This document shows positions 25,661 to 34,396 of a DNA stretch of 64,000 nt, one piece after another. Within the stretch, counting starts at the first letter, position 1. Every line of letters starts with the position of its first letter. The DNA is from Mycobacterium scrofulaceum (GTDB lineage Bacteria > Actinomycetota > Actinomycetes > Mycobacteriales > Mycobacteriaceae). The stretch spans positions 1-64,000 of the forward strand of contig NZ_MVIJ01000024.1 of assembly GCF_002086735.1 (NCBI RefSeq). The letters are read 5' to 3'. The notes under the pieces are model-generated. The model ran no database searches. It had not been told where the DNA came from and worked only from the letters and a program-made list of their open reading frames with translations. Position numbers and translations under genes: made by a program.

Positions 25661-26278
25661 CTACAGCCCCTTGGGTGCGTCGCGGACGGCCTGCACCGCC
25701 GATGCGTCGCCGTCGAATTCGACCCGCGCGGATCGCCCGACCGCGAACAGCAGCAGTTCCTCCGGCGGGCCGGTCACCGTGACCGCCGGCCCGCGTCCGG
25801 CGGTCAGCAGCGTCTTGCCCTCCGGGGTGCGCAGCGCCACCCGCCCCGGCACCTTGGCGAGCGTGAGCCGGGCCATCAGCGGCAGGGTGCGCCGCAGTCT
25901 GGCGCTCAGCTCGGGCTCGAGCGCCCGCGGCTGCCAGCCCGGCTGGGCGCGGCGGACGTCTTCGTGGTGGATGAACATCTCGGCGACGTTGGCCACCGGG
26001 TCGAGCACCTTGAACGGTGAGTACATCGGCGGCCCGGACGCGACCTTGTCCACCAGCTCACCCCACTCGGTCTCGGCGGTCTGGTCCTGCACCTTCTGGG
26101 TGTGCGAGGCGAAGAACGGGATCAGGATGCCGGGGGCGGCGTCGGGGCGGTACTCCCGGATCACCAGGTGGGCGGCCAGGTCGCGCGTCGTCCAGCCTTC
26201 GCAGAGGGTGGGCGCATCGGGTCCGACGCCGCGCAGGGTGTCGACCAGGGCGGCACGTTCTCGTTGAGCAACCGACAT
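25661..26278 (-). CDS. TIGR03085 family metal-binding (DinB/maleylpyruvate isomerase-like) protein
   Basis: A 205-residue protein with a DinB/MDMPI-like four-helix fold. The start MSVAQRERAALVDTLRGVGP, the first metal-ligand region GWTTRDLAAHLVIRE and the second NVAEMFIHHEDVRRAQPGWQ are the actinobacterial TIGR03085 signature. Histidines His36 and the H-H pair near 117-118 are the expected metal ligands. Related enzymes use mycothiol as cofactor, so a mycothiol-linked transferase role is plausible. It is convergent with the acyl-CoA ligase (8-bp gap) and divergent from htpG, 125 bp away. I used the internal ATG because the family match begins there. Confidence 0.82.
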   Translation of the reverse strand: MSVAQRERAALVDTLRGVGPDAPTLCEGWTTRDLAAHLVIREYRPDAAPGILIPFFASHTQKVQDQTAETEWGELVDKVASGPPMYSPFKVLDPVANVAEMFIHHEDVRRAQPGWQPRALEPELSARLRRTLPLMARLTLAKVPGRVALRTPEGKTLLTAGRGPAVTVTGPPEELLLFAVGRSARVEFDGDASAVQAVRDAPKGL

Positions 26279-26403
26279 CTGTTCAGCGTACGGCCCGCCG
26301 TGATCGCTATGGGCGAACCCCCGGGCACGGGCGCTCCGCACCTCGGTAAATTTGGAACGTCAATGTCCCCGAAGGGACCTGGGAAGAGACTTAGGGAATG
26401 TCG

Positions 26404-28338
26404 ATGAACGCGCGTGTCGAGCAGTTGGAGTTCCAGGCGGAGGCCCGACAGCTGCTGGACCTGATGGTCCACTCCGTCTACTCCAACAAGGATTCGTTTC
26501 TGCGGGAGCTGATCTCGAACGCTTCCGACGCACTGGACAAGCTTCGGCTCGAGGCCTTCCGCAACAAAGAACTCGACGTCGACACCTCCGACCTACGCGT
26601 CGAGATCGACGTCGACAAAGACGCACGGACGCTGACCATCCGCGACAACGGCATCGGCATGACCCGGGCCGAGGTGGTCAACCTGATCGGCACGCTGGCC
26701 AAGTCGGGCACCGCCGAGCTGCGCCAGCAGTTGCGCGAGGCCAAGGACGCCAAGAACGAGGCCGCCTCAGAAGAACTGATCGGCCAGTTCGGCATCGGTT
26801 TCTACTCGAGCTTCATGGTCGCCGACAAGGTCGAACTGCTCACCCGCAAGGCCGGCGAGAGCGAAGCCACCAGGTGGGAATCGAGCGGCGAGGGCACCTA
26901 CACGATCGAAGCCGTCGACAGCGCCCCGCAGGGCACGTCGGTCACCCTGCACCTCAAGCCCGAGGACGCCGAGGACGAGCTGCACGACTACACCTCGGAA
27001 TGGAAGATCCGTGGCCTCGTCAAGAAGTACTCCGACTTCATCGCCTGGCCGATCCGCATGGAGGTCGAACGCCGGCAACCGGCCACCGAGGAGGGCGGCG
27101 AGGAGGCCGTCACCAAGGAAGTCGAGACCCTCAACTCGATGAAGGCGCTGTGGGCGCGGCCCAAGGACGAGGTCTCCGACGAGGAGTACCAGGAGTTCTA
27201 CAAGCACATCGCGCACGCCTGGGACGACCCCCTGGAAATCATCGCGATGAAGGCCGAGGGCACCTTCGAATACCAGGCGCTGCTGTTCATTCCGTCCCAC
27301 GCGCCGTTCGACCTGTTCAACCGCGACGCCCAGACCGGGATTCAGCTCTACGTCAAGCGGGTGTTCATCATGGGCGACTGCGACCAGCTCATGCCCGAAT
27401 ACCTGCGTTTCGTCAAGGGTGTCGTTGACGCACAGGACATGTCGCTCAACGTCTCACGCGAAATCCTGCAGCAGGACCGGCAGATCAAGGCCATCCGGCG
27501 CCGGTTGACCAAGAAGGTCCTGTCCACCATCAAGGACATACAGTCCGAGCGTCCCGACGACTACCGGACGTTCTGGACCCAGTTCGGCAGGGTCGTCAAA
27601 GAGGGACTGCTGTCCGACTTCGACAACCGGGAGACCCTGCTGGAGATATCTTCCTTCGCCTCGACGCACAGCGAGGAGGAGGCCACCACGCTCGCCGAGT
27701 ACGTGCAGCGCATGAAGGAGGGCCAGGAGCAGATCTATTTCGCCACCGGGGAGACGCGGCAACAGATCTTGAAGTCGCCGCACCTGGAGGCCTTCAAAGC
27801 CAAGGGCTACGAGGTCTTGCTGCTCACCGACCCGGTCGACGAGGTCTGGGTGGGCACCGTCACCGAGTTCGACGGCAAACCGCTGCAGTCGGTCGCCAAG
27901 GGCGAGGTGGACCTCAGCGCCGAGGGCGACGAGAGCGAGGCCGAGCGCGAGGAGCAGCAGAAGGAGTTCGCCGACCTGCTGGCGTGGATGAAGGAGACGT
28001 TGAGCGAGCACGTCAAGGAGGTGCGGCTCTCCACCCGCCTGACCGATTCGCCGGCCTGCCTGATCACCGACGCCTTCGGAATCACCCCGGCGCTCGCGCG
28101 GCTTTACCGGGCTTCGGGACAGGATGTTCCGGTCGGCAAGCGGATTCTCGAGCTCAATCCGAATCATCCGCTGGTCACCGGCCTACGTCAGGCGCAGCAT
28201 GACCGCAGCGACGACGCCTCACTCGCCGAGACGGCCGAATTGCTCTACGGCACAGCGCTTCTCGCTGAGGGCGGCGCGCTGGACGACCCCGCGCGGTTCG
28301 CCGAGCTGCTGGCCGACCGGTTGGCCCGCACGGTCTGA
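26404..28338 (+). CDS. htpG: Molecular chaperone HtpG (Hsp90)
   Basis: A 644-residue Hsp90 closely matching M. tuberculosis HtpG (Rv2299c) from its start, EQLEFQAEARQLLDLMVHSV. The GHKL ATPase motifs are present: ELISNASDALDKLR with the catalytic Glu, IRDNGIGM, GTLAKSGT and IGQFGIGFYSSFMV. Middle-domain motifs such as GVVDAQDMSLNVSREILQQD are intact, and the C-terminal dimerisation domain is full length. HtpG is an ATP-driven cytosolic chaperone that remodels client proteins together with DnaK. An ATG two codons earlier (26398) is possible; AGGGA lies 8 bases before the chosen ATG. Confidence 0.96.
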   Translation: MNARVEQLEFQAEARQLLDLMVHSVYSNKDSFLRELISNASDALDKLRLEAFRNKELDVDTSDLRVEIDVDKDARTLTIRDNGIGMTRAEVVNLIGTLAKSGTAELRQQLREAKDAKNEAASEELIGQFGIGFYSSFMVADKVELLTRKAGESEATRWESSGEGTYTIEAVDSAPQGTSVTLHLKPEDAEDELHDYTSEWKIRGLVKKYSDFIAWPIRMEVERRQPATEEGGEEAVTKEVETLNSMKALWARPKDEVSDEEYQEFYKHIAHAWDDPLEIIAMKAEGTFEYQALLFIPSHAPFDLFNRDAQTGIQLYVKRVFIMGDCDQLMPEYLRFVKGVVDAQDMSLNVSREILQQDRQIKAIRRRLTKKVLSTIKDIQSERPDDYRTFWTQFGRVVKEGLLSDFDNRETLLEISSFASTHSEEEATTLAEYVQRMKEGQEQIYFATGETRQQILKSPHLEAFKAKGYEVLLLTDPVDEVWVGTVTEFDGKPLQSVAKGEVDLSAEGDESEAEREEQQKEFADLLAWMKETLSEHVKEVRLSTRLTDSPACLITDAFGITPALARLYRASGQDVPVGKRILELNPNHPLVTGLRQAQHDRSDDASLAETAELLYGTALLAEGGALDDPARFAELLADRLARTV

Positions 28339-28442
28339 CCGGGGATTTGCCAGATTTGCGCCAGCAGTGTTCGCTGTCGGCGTTGCCCGTAAATGGCCGA
28401 TAAGCGCGATTGAAAAGCCGCTGGCAGGGATAATCACATCCC

Positions 28443-28658
28443 ATGGCTGAGTTTCGCGTCATCGACCCACGTGGGCGGGTCGTCGCGACGAAGGATTTTG
28501 CCAGCTCGGAGTCCGCACACGCATGGTTCATCCATTCGATCGGCGGCAACACCGAACTGGGCTGGCGCATGGAAGTCAACGACGACGGCCAGTGGGCTCA
28601 CTTCGACGACACCCAGGGCTTCACCGCCCCGGTGAGCCAGCGCCACCAGAAGCGCTGA
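28443..28658 (+). CDS. Small conserved protein, Rv2302-like
   Basis: A 71-residue soluble protein: VIDPRGRVVATKDFASSESA, then GNTELGWRMEVNDDGQWAHF. From memory it resembles the short conserved M. tuberculosis protein Rv2302, whose gene is also near htpG, but I could not check this. There is no ribosome site. GATAAT at 28429-28434 lies 9 bases before the ATG, which suggests a leaderless transcript. No catalytic motif is visible; the fold is probably a small beta-sheet domain. Function unknown. Confidence 0.72.
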   Translation: MAEFRVIDPRGRVVATKDFASSESAHAWFIHSIGGNTELGWRMEVNDDGQWAHFDDTQGFTAPVSQRHQKR

Positions 28659-28677
28659 TCGTTTGCTGAGCCGGGCG

Positions 28678-29127
28678 TCAGCCGCCCGGCCCGATCACAA
28701 AGCAACGGCCGCTGCCGCTGACGAACAAAACCTCTTGCACCGCGGACGGACCGACGGTGGGGAATGCGAAGCGGTGCACCTGTTGGCCGGCCTCGATGTC
28801 GGCATCCTGGGACTCTTTGGTGCCGTCCTTCTTGCGCACCAACGCCGTGACCTTGGCCGGCATGTTCGGGTGCTGCGGGTCACGGAAGTACCACACCTCG
28901 ATCCCGGCGCCCGAGTTGTCGGCGCGCCATCCGTCGGCGTAGTAGCACGCCGGGTTCCCCTCGGCGTCCGGCGGCGGTGGCGGGCAGATCGACAACCCGA
29001 CGCAGGCCGGGGCGCTGGTGGGGGTCGGTGGCGGCGGCGCGGTCGTCGTCGACGGGGCGGCCTGGCCGCAGGGAGCCACGGCAATTCCCACTGCGGTTGC
29101 TCCGGTCATGACCAACCCTCGAACCAT
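28678..29127 (-). CDS. Secreted proline-rich protein of unknown function
   Basis: A 149-residue exported protein. The ATG follows AACAGGAGGCTCGCGAAC, a good ribosome site. The signal peptide is MVRGLVMTGATAVGIAVAP through CGQAA-P. The mature N-terminus is a Thr/Pro linker (STTTAPPPPTPTSAPAC). A small globular domain follows, with four cysteines (two in the linker region, then ACYYADGW and GRCFVIGPGG) and the stretch IEVWYFRDPQHPNMPAKVTA. This domain recurs in mycobacterial exported hypothetical proteins. It is convergent with the small Rv2302-like gene (19-bp gap). Confidence 0.72.
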   Translation of the reverse strand: MVRGLVMTGATAVGIAVAPCGQAAPSTTTAPPPPTPTSAPACVGLSICPPPPPDAEGNPACYYADGWRADNSGAGIEVWYFRDPQHPNMPAKVTALVRKKDGTKESQDADIEAGQQVHRFAFPTVGPSAVQEVLFVSGSGRCFVIGPGG

Positions 29128-29235
29128 GTTCGCGAGCCTCCTGTTAACGAAGCAGCATTGGTTGCTGACAACAAACCAGCTAACACCGTGACACGGTCGC
29201 CCAGCAAGAGGCGGGCCCCACGTAGGCTCCGAGGA

Positions 29236-30261
29236 ATGCACGTCGACGCGATGACGGTCCCGCAGCCGCTGCAAAAGATCGGCGACCTCGCCCGCCGAAC
29301 GCAGTCCGCGGGATTCTCCGGCCTGTTGTTCACCGAAACGGGCCGCACGGCCTACCTCAACGCCGCCGTGGCGTCGCAGGCCGCTCCCGGCCTCGAGCTG
29401 TCCACAGGAGTGGCGGTGGCGTTCCCGCGCAGCCCCTTCGTCACGGCGGCGACGGCCTGGGAGCTGCAGGAAGCGACGGGCGGGAACTTCCGGCTGGGCC
29501 TGGGCACCCAGGTGCGCACCCACGTCGTGCGGCGCTACGGCGTGGCGTTCGAGCGGCCCGGCCCGCGGCTGCGCGACTACCTGTTCGCCGTGAAGGCCTG
29601 CTTCGCCGCGTTCCGGTCCGGGACGCTCGAGCACCACGGCGACTTTTACGACCTCGACTTCATCACGCCCCAGTGGAGCCCGGGCCCGATCGAGGCGCCC
29701 GATCCGAAAGTCGATATCGCGGCGGTCAATCCGTGGATGCTGCGGATGGCGGGCGAGGTGGCCGACGGGGTGCACGTGCATCCGATTGGTGAGCCGGGCT
29801 ACATCGCCCGCCACGTGCTGCCCAACATCGCCGAGGGAGCCGCCCGGGCGGGTCGCGCGCCGTCGGACCTCGCGGTGATCGTCCCGGTGATGACGATCGT
29901 CGGCGACAGCGACGAAGAGCGCGACAAGCAACGGGAAGGGGTGCGCGCCAGCATGGCCTTCTACGGCAGCACGCCGAACTACGCGTTCATCTGGGACCAG
30001 GCCGGGTTCGAGGGCACGACCGCCCGGATTCGGGAGAAGCAGAAGGCCGGAGACTTCGCCGGCATGGCGGCCCAGGTGAGCGACGACCACGTCGCCGCCT
30101 TCGCCACCGAGTCGACGTGGGACGGGTTGGCCGACGCGCTGATCGGGAAATACGCCGGAAAGGCCACGCGCCTGGTGCTTTACAACGCCGTTGGGGATCC
30201 GCAGAACTTCGAGCGCTACGGCGAGGTGGCCCGCCGGATACGCCGAGCCGTCAGTGGCTGA
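29236..30261 (+). CDS. LLM class F420-dependent oxidoreductase (TIGR03617-like)
   Basis: A 341-residue luciferase-like TIM barrel. Family features are the N-terminal MHVDAMTVPQPLQKIGDLAR, the loop GFSGLLFTETGRTAYLNAAVA, the cofactor-binding segment NFRLGLGTQVRTHVVRRYGV, and VAAVNPWMLRMAGEVADGVHVHP. Enzymes of this group use F420 to oxidise or reduce hydrophobic substrates; the specific substrate is unknown. The ATG has GAGGA right in front. The 3' end overlaps the convergent Nramp-type gene by 11 bases. Confidence 0.85.
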   Translation: MHVDAMTVPQPLQKIGDLARRTQSAGFSGLLFTETGRTAYLNAAVASQAAPGLELSTGVAVAFPRSPFVTAATAWELQEATGGNFRLGLGTQVRTHVVRRYGVAFERPGPRLRDYLFAVKACFAAFRSGTLEHHGDFYDLDFITPQWSPGPIEAPDPKVDIAAVNPWMLRMAGEVADGVHVHPIGEPGYIARHVLPNIAEGAARAGRAPSDLAVIVPVMTIVGDSDEERDKQREGVRASMAFYGSTPNYAFIWDQAGFEGTTARIREKQKAGDFAGMAAQVSDDHVAAFATESTWDGLADALIGKYAGKATRLVLYNAVGDPQNFERYGEVARRIRRAVSG

Positions 30262-31936
30262 GCTGTATCGCCTTGACCACCAATAGCAGTGCGCCGACGA
30301 CCAGGTAGCTGCGCAGCGCGATCATGCCGAGCCGGGTGCCCGGTGACCAGACGACGGGCTCCAGCAGGGTCAGCGGGGGCATGCGCCAGGTGTTGCGGTC
30401 GACCCCGCGGGCCGGCAGTCGGGGACCGGCCGGCGCCGGCTGGCGGCGGGCCATCCAACGCAGCACCGGGATGGCCGCAACCACCAGTACGACAAGGGCC
30501 CCGGCGAGGTAGCCGGCCACCGCCACGACGTTGAGGTCGCGGAACAGCGTGGTGGCCATCAGGATCCCGGACAGCAAAAGCAGTGTGCCGACGATCAATC
30601 CGGCGACCCAGTTGAGCCAGGGACGATTGACCCACGGCCCCAGCACTTCCCGGTCGTTGCACAGCAGCAGCAGAAAGACGCTGGCGCTGGGCAACAGGAG
30701 ACCGGCCAGGGCCTGAACGGCCGTGGTGATCAGGCCCAGCGGGGCGCCGGGTATCAGGACGACGCCCGCGGCCACCGCGACCATCGCGGTGTAGGACAGG
30801 TAAAACTGCTTGGCATCGGCGAATCCGCGGTGCAGCGAGTGCTTCAGGCCGAACACGTCGCCGAAGGCGTAGCTGGTGGCCAGTGTCACCGCGGCGGCGC
30901 CGATGATCGAGGCGTCCATCAGCACGATCGCGAAAATCCAGCCCAGCGTCCCCCGGTGTTGGCCGAGCAGGTGGGCCGTGGCGCCGGCGTCGGTGAAGCC
31001 GCCGACGGTGTTGGTAGAGCGCGCCGCCCATTCGCCGGTCATCACCAGCGCGGCGGCGCCGATCACCACGACGAAGGCACCCAGCACGGTGTCGGCGCGC
31101 TCGTACCCGATGAAACGCGGGGTGATGCGCTTGTCGACGACGTTGGACTGCTGGAAGAACAGCTGCCAGGGCGCCACGGTGGTGCCGACGATGGCGATGA
31201 TGAGTAGCACCGCATCAGAGCTCACGCCACCCGTAATCCGGGGTATCACGAAGGATTTCGCCGCCTGCCCCCATTGCGGGTGGGACATCAGCAGCATCGG
31301 GATCTGCAGGAGGGTGACGGCGATGAAGATGAACATGGCGCGCTCCCAGCGCCGAAAGCTCCCGCTTGCCATGATCGCGATCAGCGCGACCGCCGAGACC
31401 GGCACCACGACGTATTTGGAGACGCCGATGTACTGGGCGGCCAGGGTGATGCCGATGAACTCGGTGACGATCGTCAAGAAGTTGAGCAGAAACAGGTCGC
31501 CGACCGAAAACCAGCCCCAGCCGCGGCCGAAGCGTTCGTTGATCAACCGTGCGTGGCCGACGCCGGTGACCGCCCCGAGTCGGACCACCATCTCCTGGTT
31601 CACGATGAGCACCGGCACCAGCAGCACCAGAACCCACAGCAGCGAGTAGCCGTAGTTCTGCCCGGCCTGGGCGTAGGTGGCGACCCCGCCCGCGTCGTTG
31701 TCGCCGACCATCACGATGATGCCGGGGCCGACGATCGCCAGCAGGGTCAGCAACCGCGTTTTCCAGGTGCGGGGGTGTTCGGTTTCGCCGACGCTGATCC
31801 GTCCGAACGCGCCCTCGATGTCACCCAGGTGCGCGCTGTCGAGCACCGCGCTGCGTCCCGACGCGGCGGGTTCGGTGGCGCCCACTTCGACCGCGGCCGC
31901 CACCGGCCGGCCGGTCTCTTCGCGGCCAGGGGTCAC
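30251..31936 (-). CDS. Nramp-family transporter with altered metal site (possible Mg2+ transporter)
   Basis: A 561-residue protein with about 11 hydrophobic helices and the Nramp fold. TM1 reads GPGIIVMVGDNDAGGVATYA: the canonical Asp-Pro-Gly-Asn is Asp81-Ala-Gly-Gly. TM6 reads GTTVAPWQLFFQQS where Mn2+/Fe2+ transporters have a Met-Pro-His-Asn motif, so the metal-selecting methionine is alanine (about residue 254). From memory, Nramp-related Mg2+ transporters lose this methionine. That fits the partner gene, which encodes an MgtE-like Mg2+ sensor and overlaps by 4 bases. The ~55-residue soluble N-terminus is acidic. Mg2+ (or another hard cation) as substrate is inferred, not shown. Confidence 0.85.
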   Translation of the reverse strand: MTPGREETGRPVAAAVEVGATEPAASGRSAVLDSAHLGDIEGAFGRISVGETEHPRTWKTRLLTLLAIVGPGIIVMVGDNDAGGVATYAQAGQNYGYSLLWVLVLLVPVLIVNQEMVVRLGAVTGVGHARLINERFGRGWGWFSVGDLFLLNFLTIVTEFIGITLAAQYIGVSKYVVVPVSAVALIAIMASGSFRRWERAMFIFIAVTLLQIPMLLMSHPQWGQAAKSFVIPRITGGVSSDAVLLIIAIVGTTVAPWQLFFQQSNVVDKRITPRFIGYERADTVLGAFVVVIGAAALVMTGEWAARSTNTVGGFTDAGATAHLLGQHRGTLGWIFAIVLMDASIIGAAAVTLATSYAFGDVFGLKHSLHRGFADAKQFYLSYTAMVAVAAGVVLIPGAPLGLITTAVQALAGLLLPSASVFLLLLCNDREVLGPWVNRPWLNWVAGLIVGTLLLLSGILMATTLFRDLNVVAVAGYLAGALVVLVVAAIPVLRWMARRQPAPAGPRLPARGVDRNTWRMPPLTLLEPVVWSPGTRLGMIALRSYLVVGALLLVVKAIQLSH

Positions 31937-33258
31937 AGCGCGTTCCCTCCCGGCACTCGCGCGGTGTGGTCACCGGGTTCGGCGACTTCGCGGACGGGAC
32001 GCGGCGCGGGTTCACGCCGGCGCCAGTCCTCGGGGATGGTCGCCTCGAGCACGTCGTCGACGGTGACCACCCCCAGCACGCGGTCTTGGTCGTCGACGAC
32101 CGGGATGGAATACAGGTTGAAGTCGGCCATCAAGAGGGCGACGTCGGTGAGGTCGGCGTCGGCGGTGACCCGCACCGGGTCCGAATCCATCAGTCGCTCG
32201 AGGGCTTCACCGCCGTGGGCCTGCAACAGCGTGATCACCGAGACCACGCCGTCGAGCCGTCTCTCCGCGTCGAGAACGTGCACCTTGATGAGCGCCTCGG
32301 GTTGTATGGTGCTGGCCGTCGCGATCAGCTGCAGTGCTTCGGCCGCCGTCGTGGTGGCGGCGCAGGCAACGAAGTCGACGTTCATCAGCCCGCCGGCGCT
32401 TTCGGGGTTGAAGCCCATCAGGGTGATGACCTTGGTGCGCTGCGGGGCCGGCATGAGTTCCAGCACGCGGCGGCGACGCGACTGGCGTAGGTCGGCGATC
32501 GCGTCGGCCGCGTCGTCGGCCCGCATCCGGCCCAGCAGGGCGGCGACCTCTTGGTCGGGCATGCCGTCGAGGAGCCGGCTGGCCTTCTCCGGCTCCAGTT
32601 CCTCGAACACGTCGGCTTCCAGCTCCGGGTCGCTGCGCACCCGGTCGAGGATCTCGCCCCCCTCGGCCTTGTCCGCCTCCTCGAGGAGGTCGGCGATCTC
32701 GGCGGCCTTGAACTCGCCGAACCGGTCCGACAAGCGCCGCACGGCGTCGGAGCGCGCGTCGCCGATCAGTGGTTCGAATGCCTTCCAATCGCGAGCCGCG
32801 TGCCCGCCGGACTGCTTGATGAGCCCGAACAACCGTGGCGGCCGTCGGGTGTCCACGCGGGTCAGCATCCATCCGGCGCCGGTGTCTTCCAGCTCCACGT
32901 CGTAGGCGCGGATCAGCTCCACGTTCGCGACGTCGATCAACCGGTGGCCCAACACGTCGGCGCGCAACAGCACCTCGCCGTTGCGGCGTTCGAAGCCGCG
33001 GAGGTCAATCTTGTTCTTGGTCAACAGGACTCGGTCTGCGGTGTACTCGTCGATGGATTTGTCGCCGATGAACACCCGCCGCCCGCCGACCCCGGCGACG
33101 ATCCCGGTCACCAATGGGTAGTCGTCGGCCCCCCGCAGCCGCACGATGACGTCCTCGACCCGGCCGACGGTTTCCCCGGCGCGGGCCAGCACCGGTGCGC
33201 GCAGCAACTGCGAGAGGTGAATCACCGGCCGTTCTGCCGCCGTCTCCGATGCGCTCAT
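31933..33258 (-). CDS. MgtE-like cytosolic sensor protein (PRC-barrel, MgtE_N, CBS pair) lacking a transporter domain
   Basis: A 441-residue soluble protein. An N-terminal PRC-barrel-like part (about 15-130, VGRVEDVIVRLRGADDYPLV and RRVFIGDKSIDEYTADRVLL) is followed by an MgtE N-domain (about 170-290, FKAAEIADLLEEADKAEGGE and MPDQEVAALLGRMRADDAAD). A CBS pair follows (about 305-425, with GVVSVITLLQAHGGEALE and YSIPVVDDQDRVLGVVTVDD). In MgtE the N and CBS domains bind Mg2+ and close the channel; here no membrane domain follows. Instead the next gene, overlapping by 4 bases, is an Nramp-type transporter. It is probably the gating subunit of that transporter. The start was chosen for GAGGAGGAACGG just upstream. 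Confidence 0.85.
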   Translation of the reverse strand: MSASETAAERPVIHLSQLLRAPVLARAGETVGRVEDVIVRLRGADDYPLVTGIVAGVGGRRVFIGDKSIDEYTADRVLLTKNKIDLRGFERRNGEVLLRADVLGHRLIDVANVELIRAYDVELEDTGAGWMLTRVDTRRPPRLFGLIKQSGGHAARDWKAFEPLIGDARSDAVRRLSDRFGEFKAAEIADLLEEADKAEGGEILDRVRSDPELEADVFEELEPEKASRLLDGMPDQEVAALLGRMRADDAADAIADLRQSRRRRVLELMPAPQRTKVITLMGFNPESAGGLMNVDFVACAATTTAAEALQLIATASTIQPEALIKVHVLDAERRLDGVVSVITLLQAHGGEALERLMDSDPVRVTADADLTDVALLMADFNLYSIPVVDDQDRVLGVVTVDDVLEATIPEDWRRREPAPRPVREVAEPGDHTARVPGGNAL

Positions 33259-33453
33259 CCGTTCCTCCTCGACACCCGGCGAACATCTTTCGAGCAACTG
33301 CACGAAACCATGTCGCGACATCGTGTGCAGCTACGGCTTACCGCCAGCATCGGTGGTGGCGCAAGTGTCGTCGCTCGACGGGGCTCGGCCGCAAGATCGT
33401 ACGCTGCGGTGGCGGCGCGGAGCCACCACCGATCGGTGAACGACCGGTGGCGT

Positions 33454-34203
33454 TTACTTGCCGACCTTGCCGGCGATCTGATTGGCGATGCTGACTCCAA
33501 GGTCTCCGACGTCCTTGCGGCACGCGTCGACATCGATGACGACGTTGTTGCGGACGGTCAGTGCCCGCTGACACGGCATGGTGACGTTACCGCCGCTTCC
33601 GATGACGGTCACCGTCACGGGGGCGCGCAGGACTCCGTCGGTGTTGGCAACCGGCCCCACCTTCCACTGCAGTTCCGGTTGGCCACCCTCGGCGGGCACG
33701 GTGTCCTGGCGGTCGGCGCAGGCCGGCCAGCGCTGCGACGAGGCGGTGAAGAACGCACTCGCCTGATCCGGCGAAGGAAACAACACCACGTATTGATCGA
33801 CGTCCGGCCTTTCCATTTCGGTCGCACCCGGGGGTGCGGGTGCGACGTCGTGGTAGCCGTACACCGCGGTGTTCCCGCTGTCGGCATAAACGGGTGCCAG
33901 GGCCGCGCGGATGGCGTAGTTGCATTCGGCGGGAACCGTGTAGTCGCTGCGCTTGAGCGGGTCTTCCTCCAGGGCGGTTTTCGGCGGGTCGCTGTAGGTT
34001 CCCGTGACGCCGAGCGCGGTGTCCAGCTCGGTCGGGCTGAGCATGAGGTTAGCCAGCTGGTCCTTTGTCAGGGGGCCTTTCGGCGAGGCCGTGGTGGCGG
34101 TGGTGGACGGCGAGGCGGTGCCGCCCCCGTCGTTGTGGGCGCAACCGGAGATCAGAATTCCCGCGGAGGCGGCAACGGCGACTGCAGTTTTCAGCTGGCG
34201 CAT
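33454..34203 (-). CDS. Lipoprotein with PknH-like extracellular sensor domain
   Basis: A 249-residue lipoprotein. The signal ends in the lipobox ILISGC (Cys21), followed by a Ser/Thr-rich linker (TASPSTTATTASP). The globular part resembles the PknH-type extracellular domain (PF14032). It has LTKDQLANLMLSPTELDTAL near 45-64, a conserved YVVLFPSPDQASAFFTASSQ strand-helix and four cysteines (AECNY, WPACADR, MPCQR, DACRK) expected to form two disulfides. Stand-alone copies of this domain occur as lipoproteins such as LppH or LpqQ in M. tuberculosis. It is anchored outside the membrane; ligand unknown. AGGAAGGG lies before the ATG. Confidence 0.83.
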   Translation of the reverse strand: MRQLKTAVAVAASAGILISGCAHNDGGGTASPSTTATTASPKGPLTKDQLANLMLSPTELDTALGVTGTYSDPPKTALEEDPLKRSDYTVPAECNYAIRAALAPVYADSGNTAVYGYHDVAPAPPGATEMERPDVDQYVVLFPSPDQASAFFTASSQRWPACADRQDTVPAEGGQPELQWKVGPVANTDGVLRAPVTVTVIGSGGNVTMPCQRALTVRNNVVIDVDACRKDVGDLGVSIANQIAGKVGK

Positions 34204-34396
34204 TCGAGGCCCTTCCTGCTCGAGTCCCCTCCCGAGCGTTTCGCGCACCCCCAGCGCGCCGTCTGTTCGTGTTGTCCCGCGGACGAGCGTACGACAGCGG
34301 TCCCGCTGTTGACGGTAAGTTCGGGGCACGCGACTGCGCGAGTTCGCCCGCGTCGATCGGGACGGGACGGCGCACCGAGCCGGATCGCGCATTCGA

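Noticed and set aside
28410..28434. A TTGAAA / GATAAT pair as a SigA promoter for the small Rv2302-like gene
   Set aside because: The spacing is 13 bases, too short. GATAAT alone may act as a -10 element for a leaderless transcript, noted with that gene, but the -35 is not supported.
28678..30090. A 470-codon minus-strand frame across the LLM gene and the secreted protein
   Set aside because: Only its last 149 codons (from the ATG at 29127 with a GGAGG site and signal peptide) are real. The rest is antisense to the LLM oxidoreductase.
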